64,000 bases of DNA from Bugula neritina (Eukaryota; Bryozoa; Gymnolaemata; Cheilostomatida; Bugulidae): NCBI GenBank assembly GCA_964035545.1, contig OZ037765.1:26176504-26240503 (forward strand), written 5' to 3'. This document shows, in pieces, positions 63,999-64,000 of the stretch (positions are counted from its first letter, which is position 1; the number at the start of each line of letters is the position of its first letter). The notes under the pieces are model-generated. The model was not told the origin of the DNA and ran no database searches. It was given only the letters and a program-made list of their open reading frames with translations. Both the position numbers and the translations under genes were made by a program.

Positions 63999-64000
63999 GG

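Overview
This is a stretch of an AT-rich animal nuclear genome. Genes are split by GT-AG introns, and one gene has 35 coding exons. Intergenic and intronic space holds non-LTR, LTR and DNA transposons plus long simple-sequence tracts. The conserved genes (BCL7, TLCD4, TESK, separase, ALG14, cytoplasmic poly(A)-binding protein) and the RTE-type LINE fit a marine invertebrate, possibly a spiralian/lophotrochozoan. I cannot name the species from sequence alone.

Layout. Positions 137-551 (minus) are the first two coding exons of a BCL7-family SWI/SNF subunit that runs off the left edge. 3233-9139 (plus) is a seven-exon TLC-domain protein (TLCD4-like). 10601-18992 (plus) is a nine-exon testis-specific-kinase-like (TESK) kinase. 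18993-22947 is gene-free and contains a long degenerate six-base-period repeat into which a 340-bp hAT-type non-autonomous transposon inserted, leaving a perfect 8-bp target duplication. 22948-41677 (plus) is a complete separase (ESPL1): 35 exons keep frame throughout and encode 1989 residues with the catalytic His/Cys dyad 26 residues apart. Its last intron (37214-41463) contains a complete six-exon gene on the opposite strand for a secreted FG-GAP/VCBS-type repeat protein of 441 residues. 42799-43449 (minus) is an intronless ALG14. 45472-49848 (plus) is PABPC: a likely TOP-like, A-rich 5' leader, a leader intron and nine coding exons (621 residues).

From 50534 to the right edge the window is transposon territory. 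A block of tandem MITE-like repeats (50534-56128) is interrupted by an RTE-like LINE (50667-54126, minus) with a 19-bp target duplication. That LINE is itself interrupted in its reverse transcriptase by a 341-bp palindromic MITE with a 5-bp duplication, giving a three-level nest with clear relative ages. 57085-59455 is the 3' end of a Ty3/gypsy-like element: a pol C-terminus, an unusual C2H2 zinc-finger/coiled-coil ORF in the env position, then a putative 343-bp 3' LTR. 59640-63282 is a decayed Ty3-type element (gag, zinc knuckle, protease, RT with YIDG in place of YIDD, RNase H, integrase zinc-binding region) split in its RNase H by a 5'-truncated LINE (61600-62710). The right edge (63283-63998, minus) is a GC-rich Ty3/gypsy RT fragment.

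The host genes are unrelated housekeeping genes: chromatin remodelling, membrane lipid protein, cytoskeletal kinase, cohesin protease, N-glycosylation, mRNA poly(A) binding. I see no shared pathway. The most interesting points are the nested antisense gene in separase, a consensus separase self-cleavage motif in its linker, the PABP leader, a minisatellite that supplies a PABP splice acceptor, the six-base-period DNA, and the zinc-finger ORF in the retroelement.
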